From assembly GCA_003487665.1 (NCBI GenBank), contig DNFA01000006.1, positions 3,360-19,666 on the forward strand: 16,307 nt of DNA. Direction: 5' to 3'. This document shows positions 12,868 to 16,307 of this stretch, in pieces. The position numbers and the translations under genes were made by a program. Source of the stretch: Oscillibacter sp. Lineage in GTDB: Bacteria > Bacillota > Clostridia > Oscillospirales > Oscillospiraceae. The stretch's first letter is position 1, and every line of letters starts with the position of its first letter. Under the pieces are notes generated by a model. That model was not told where the DNA came from, searched no databases, and saw only the letters and a program-made list of their open reading frames with translations.

Positions 12868-15800
12868 ATGGCGGAAAGAGTACCGTTTTTTACATTGTTT
12901 GAGAGCTTTCAGGCGCCGCGCCAGCTGCGGCTGCTGCTGCACGACGCCTGCGCCGTCAGCGGTGTGCTGGATCGGGAGGCGCGGACGCTGGAGGTGCAGA
13001 TCGAGTGCGGCGAGACGCTGCCCCAGGCGGCGCAGGACGCCCTGCAGCAGATGCTGGCGCAGCAGTATGACCTGCGGCGGGTGCTGCTGCACTTCCGGGG
13101 GATGAGCGCCCAGAAGGGCGACAGCGGTATGGTATGGGGCAAGCCCTTTACCGGGAAGGTCACGCCCATACGGGAGCTGAATATCAAGATGGGGAATGCC
13201 GTTGTGGAGGGGCGCGTGTTCAAGGCGGAGTGCTATGAGACGCGGCGCAAGGGCATGTGGACGCTGAATTTCAACATCACCGATGAGCACGGCTCCGTGG
13301 CGGTGCGCAAGGCCATGGACGAGAAGGAGGCCAAGGTGCTGGGCAGCGCCGTCAGCGACGGCATGTGGCTGCGCATACAGGGCAAGGTGGAGCTGACCTA
13401 CGACGGCAGGGACATCGTGCTGCGGCCGGTGAACATCATGAAGGCCGCCCACCCCGGACGGCAGGACAACGCGCCGGAGAAGCGGGTGGAGCTGCATCTG
13501 CATACCCAGATGAGCAGCATGGACGCCCTGACGGACGTGGGCAAGGTGGTGAAGCAGGCGGCGGCATGGGGACACCCGGCCATCGCCATCACCGACCACG
13601 GCACGGTGCAGGCGTTCCCCAAGGCGCGGGACGCAGCCAAGGGAAAGATCAAGGTGCTGTATGGCGTGGAGGGGTACTACGTCAACAATCTGGACGACCG
13701 GATCGCCGTACACGGCGCGCAGGATCAGGACTTTGACGACGAGATCGTGTGCTTCGACATTGAGACGACGGGTCTGAAGGTGACGCGGGAGGCCATCACG
13801 GAGATCGGCGCGGTGGTGCTGAAGAACGGAAAGATCACCGAGACGTTCCAGACCTTCGTGAACCCCGGCCGGCGGCTGACGCCGGAGATCATCGGGCTGA
13901 CGGGCATCACCGACGCCATGCTGGCGGACGCGCCGTCCCTGAAGGAGGCGCTGACGGCCTTTTTGCAGTTCGTGAACGGGCGGGTGCTGGCGGCGCACAA
14001 CGCGGAGTTCGACATCAGCTTCATCCGCGCCGGGTGCCGGAAGGTGGGGCTGGAATTCGAGCCTACGTACATCGACAGCCTGATACTGGCGCAGAACCTG
14101 CTGCCGGAGCTGCACAAATACAAGCTGGACATCGTGGCGGAGCATCTTGACCTGCCCGCCTTCAACCACCACCGGGCGTCGGACGACGCGGGGATGGTGG
14201 GCTATATGCTGGTTCCGTTTTTCGAGAAAATGCGGCGGGAGCTGGGTATTTCCCGTTTGCAGGAGATCAACGGGGAGATGGAGAAGCTGCGGCCGCTGGG
14301 CGGCGGCAGCCGTCACCCCAAGCACATCATTATTCTAGCCAAGAACAAGCTGGGGCTGAAGCACCTGTATCAGCTGGTGTCTGCGTCCAACCTGAAATAC
14401 TTCAAGCGCTATCCCATCATCCCCAAGACGGAGCTGGTGGCGCACAGGGAGGGACTGATCATCGGCTCGGCCTGCGAAGCGGGCGAGCTGTTCCGGGCGG
14501 TGGCGGATCACAAGGACTGGGCGGAGCTGCGGCGCATTGCGTCGTTCTACGACTATCTGGAGATACAGCCCATCTGCAACAATATGTTCATGCTGCGCAA
14601 CGGCACAGTGCAGTCGGAGGAGGAGCTGCGGGAGCTGAACCGCACCATCGTCCGGCTGGGACGGGAGCTGGGGAAGCCGGTGTGCGCCACCGGCGACGTG
14701 CACTTCCAGGAGCCGGAGGACGAGGTGTACCGGCACATCCTGCTGGCCAGCAAGAAGTTCGCGGACGCGGACGCGCCGCTGCCCATCTACTTCAAGACAA
14801 CGGAGGAGATGCTGGAGGAGTTCGCCTATCTGGGTCAGGAGGAGGCACACCGGGTGGTCATCGACGACCCGCGCTCCATCGCCGACCGCATCGAGGAGAT
14901 CGAGCTGCTGCCGCCGGGACGGTTGTTCCCGCCGCGGCTGGAGAACTCCGAGCAGGAGCTGCACGACAAGGTGTGGAACAAGTGCCACGAGCTGTACGGC
15001 GACGAGCCGCCCCAGCTGGTCGTGGATCGATTGAACGTGGAGCTGAAGAGCATTCTGGGCAAGTACGACGTGGTGTATATGTCCGCCCAGAAGCTGGTGC
15101 AGCGCAGTCTGGAAAACGGCTATCTGGTGGGCAGCCGAGGGTCGGTGGGCTCGTCGCTGGTGGCGTATATGTCGGGCATCACGGAGGTGAACTCTCTGCC
15201 GCCCCACTACCGCTGCCCTAAGTGCCGCCACACGGAATTCGTCACCGACGGCAGCTACGGCTGCGGCGCGGACATGCCGGACAAGGAGTGCCCGGAGTGC
15301 GGGACAAAGTACGTCAAGGACGGATTCGACATCCCCTTCGAGACGTTCCTGGGCTACGGCGGCGGCAAGGTGCCCGATATCGACCTGAATTTCTCCGGCG
15401 AGTATCAGGCGCGGGCGCACCAGCACGCCATCGAGATGTTCGGCAAGACGCAGGTGTTCCGGGCAGGAACCATCGGTACGCTGGCGGAAAAGACCGCCTT
15501 CGGCATGGTGAAGAAGTATCTGGAGGAGCGGGGCGAGAGCGCCGGCAACGCGGAGCTGGATCGGTTGACGCTGGGGTGCGTGGGCGTGCGCCGCACCACG
15601 GGACAGCACCCCGGCGGCCTGGTGGTGGTGCCGGACGACATGGACGTGGAGGATTTCACCGCGGTGCAGCACCCGGCGGACGATCCGGACAGCGACACCG
15701 TGACCACCCACTTTGAATACCACTGCATGGAGGACAACCTGCTGAAGCTGGATATGCTGGGGCACGATGACCCCACCATGATCCGGATGCTGGAGGATCT

Positions 15801-16307
15801 CACCGGTGTCAACGCCCGCGCCATACCGCTGGACGACCCGGACACCATGAGCATTTTCACGTCCTCCAAGGTGCTGGGCTTTGAAAACGACGAGATACTG
15901 GGCCCCACCGGGGCGGTGGCTATCCCGGAGTTCAACACCCGGTTCACCCGCGGCATGCTGATGGACACCATGCCCAAGGACTTCAACACACTGGTGCGGC
16001 TGTCCGGCTTCTCCCACGGCACCGACGTGTGGCTGGGCAACGCCCGCGACCTGATCGTGGGCGGCACGGCCAGCGTTCTGGAGACGGTGGGCTGCCGCGA
16101 CGATATCATGCTGTATCTCATCTCCATGGGGCTTGACCCCAAGATGAGCTTCAAGATCATGGAGGCCGTCCGCAAGGGCAAGGTGAAGAAGGGCGGCTTT
16201 CAGGAGGGCTGGGAGGAGGCCATGCGGGAGCATCAGGTGCCGGACTGGTACATCGGCTCGCTGGCCAAGATCGGCTATCTGTTCCCCAAGGCCCACGCCG
16301 TGGCCTA
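12868..16307 (+). CDS. polC: DNA polymerase III PolC-type, alpha subunit (3' end off the window)
   Basis: PolC is the main replicative polymerase of low-GC Gram-positives, with a built-in 3'-5' proofreading exonuclease. The window holds 1146 codons, running off the right edge at the LFPKAHAVAY block. Order: short N-terminal domain (about 1-85), OB fold (about 95-195), and PHP part one from R206 (ELHLHTQMSSMD, H210 and H212). Next come the exonuclease (D297 and E299 in FDIETTG, D382, H435, D440) and PHP part two. Then follow the zinc module (C783, C786, C808, C811) and the palm with catalytic D837 and D839 in PDIDLNFSGEY, plus D962 in LKLDMLGHDDP. The exonuclease starts about 128 residues earlier than in B. 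subtilis, so part of the usual N-terminal region is absent. Start ATG has AGGGG (12857-12861) upstream. About 290 C-terminal residues should lie beyond the window. Confidence 0.97.
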   Translation, partial: MAERVPFFTLFESFQAPRQLRLLLHDACAVSGVLDREARTLEVQIECGETLPQAAQDALQQMLAQQYDLRRVLLHFRGMSAQKGDSGMVWGKPFTGKVTPIRELNIKMGNAVVEGRVFKAECYETRRKGMWTLNFNITDEHGSVAVRKAMDEKEAKVLGSAVSDGMWLRIQGKVELTYDGRDIVLRPVNIMKAAHPGRQDNAPEKRVELHLHTQMSSMDALTDVGKVVKQAAAWGHPAIAITDHGTVQAFPKARDAAKGKIKVLYGVEGYYVNNLDDRIAVHGAQDQDFDDEIVCFDIETTGLKVTREAITEIGAVVLKNGKITETFQTFVNPGRRLTPEIIGLTGITDAMLADAPSLKEALTAFLQFVNGRVLAAHNAEFDISFIRAGCRKVGLEFEPTYIDSLILAQNLLPELHKYKLDIVAEHLDLPAFNHHRASDDAGMVGYMLVPFFEKMRRELGISRLQEINGEMEKLRPLGGGSRHPKHIIILAKNKLGLKHLYQLVSASNLKYFKRYPIIPKTELVAHREGLIIGSACEAGELFRAVADHKDWAELRRIASFYDYLEIQPICNNMFMLRNGTVQSEEELRELNRTIVRLGRELGKPVCATGDVHFQEPEDEVYRHILLASKKFADADAPLPIYFKTTEEMLEEFAYLGQEEAHRVVIDDPRSIADRIEEIELLPPGRLFPPRLENSEQELHDKVWNKCHELYGDEPPQLVVDRLNVELKSILGKYDVVYMSAQKLVQRSLENGYLVGSRGSVGSSLVAYMSGITEVNSLPPHYRCPKCRHTEFVTDGSYGCGADMPDKECPECGTKYVKDGFDIPFETFLGYGGGKVPDIDLNFSGEYQARAHQHAIEMFGKTQVFRAGTIGTLAEKTAFGMVKKYLEERGESAGNAELDRLTLGCVGVRRTTGQHPGGLVVVPDDMDVEDFTAVQHPADDPDSDTVTTHFEYHCMEDNLLKLDMLGHDDPTMIRMLEDLTGVNARAIPLDDPDTMSIFTSSKVLGFENDEILGPTGAVAIPEFNTRFTRGMLMDTMPKDFNTLVRLSGFSHGTDVWLGNARDLIVGGTASVLETVGCRDDIMLYLISMGLDPKMSFKIMEAVRKGKVKKGGFQEGWEEAMREHQVPDWYIGSLAKIGYLFPKAHAVA

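Noticed and set aside
14335..16296. A 653-codon minus-strand open frame
   Set aside because: It is the antisense of polC in a GC-rich gene with strong third-position bias. The plus frame carries every PolC catalytic motif, while the minus product is His/Leu/Val/Arg-rich low-complexity sequence with no family features. The 541-codon minus frame at 12700-14325 is rejected for the same reason.

Overview
This window looks like chromosomal DNA from a GC-rich, endospore-forming, low-oxygen Firmicute, most likely a gut-type Clostridia of the Oscillospiraceae/Ruminococcaceae kind. That is inference, resting on a spoIIP sporulation gene, a Gram-positive-type replicative polymerase (PolC), the MEP (non-mevalonate) isoprenoid genes dxr and ispG, and a gene order pyrH-frr-uppS-cdsA-dxr-rseP-ispG-polC that I know from Clostridia.

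Layout. (1) 1-354 has no credible gene; it is a patchwork of GC-rich palindromic repeats bounded by GTAGGG/CCCTAC. (2) 355-2226, minus strand: spoIIP and, upstream of it, a short RluA-family pseudouridine synthase, separated by a strong rho-independent terminator. (3) 2227-2383: an AT-rich intergenic region with back-to-back promoters and two dyad operators. (4) 2384-5390, plus strand: a BlaI/MecI-type repressor overlapping a BlaR1/M56-type membrane metalloprotease with an unusually large sensor region that is not a penicillin-binding domain; a textbook terminator follows. (5) 5428-5654: a second patchwork of the same repeats, including a 72-bp element that is the inverted copy of one in region 1. 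(6) 5655-6557, minus strand: a metallo-beta-lactamase-fold hydrolase. (7) 6695 to the right edge, plus strand: a tightly packed housekeeping operon. It covers UMP kinase, ribosome recycling factor, undecaprenyl diphosphate synthase, CDP-diglyceride synthase, DXP reductoisomerase, site-2 protease RseP, IspG and the first 1146 codons of PolC.

How the genes work together. The right-hand operon joins pyrimidine nucleotide supply (PyrH), translation recycling (Frr), isoprenoid precursor synthesis (Dxr, IspG), its use for the cell-wall lipid carrier (UppS), phospholipid synthesis (CdsA), membrane proteolysis (RseP) and chromosome replication (PolC). Gaps of -1 to about 24 nt suggest one transcript. 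The BlaI/BlaR pair is best read as a self-contained switch: the protease senses an extracellular signal and inactivates the repressor, which sits on the dyads in its own promoter. No beta-lactamase gene is in the window, so its target regulon lies elsewhere or is limited to itself.

Most unusual signals: the two repeat patchworks, which sit at gene 3' ends and in one case appear to supply the spoIIP stop codon; the non-PBP sensor on the BlaR-like protease; and a PolC whose N-terminal region before the PHP domain is roughly 120-130 residues shorter than that of Bacillus subtilis. I found no rRNA, tRNA, CRISPR array, insertion sequence or riboswitch.
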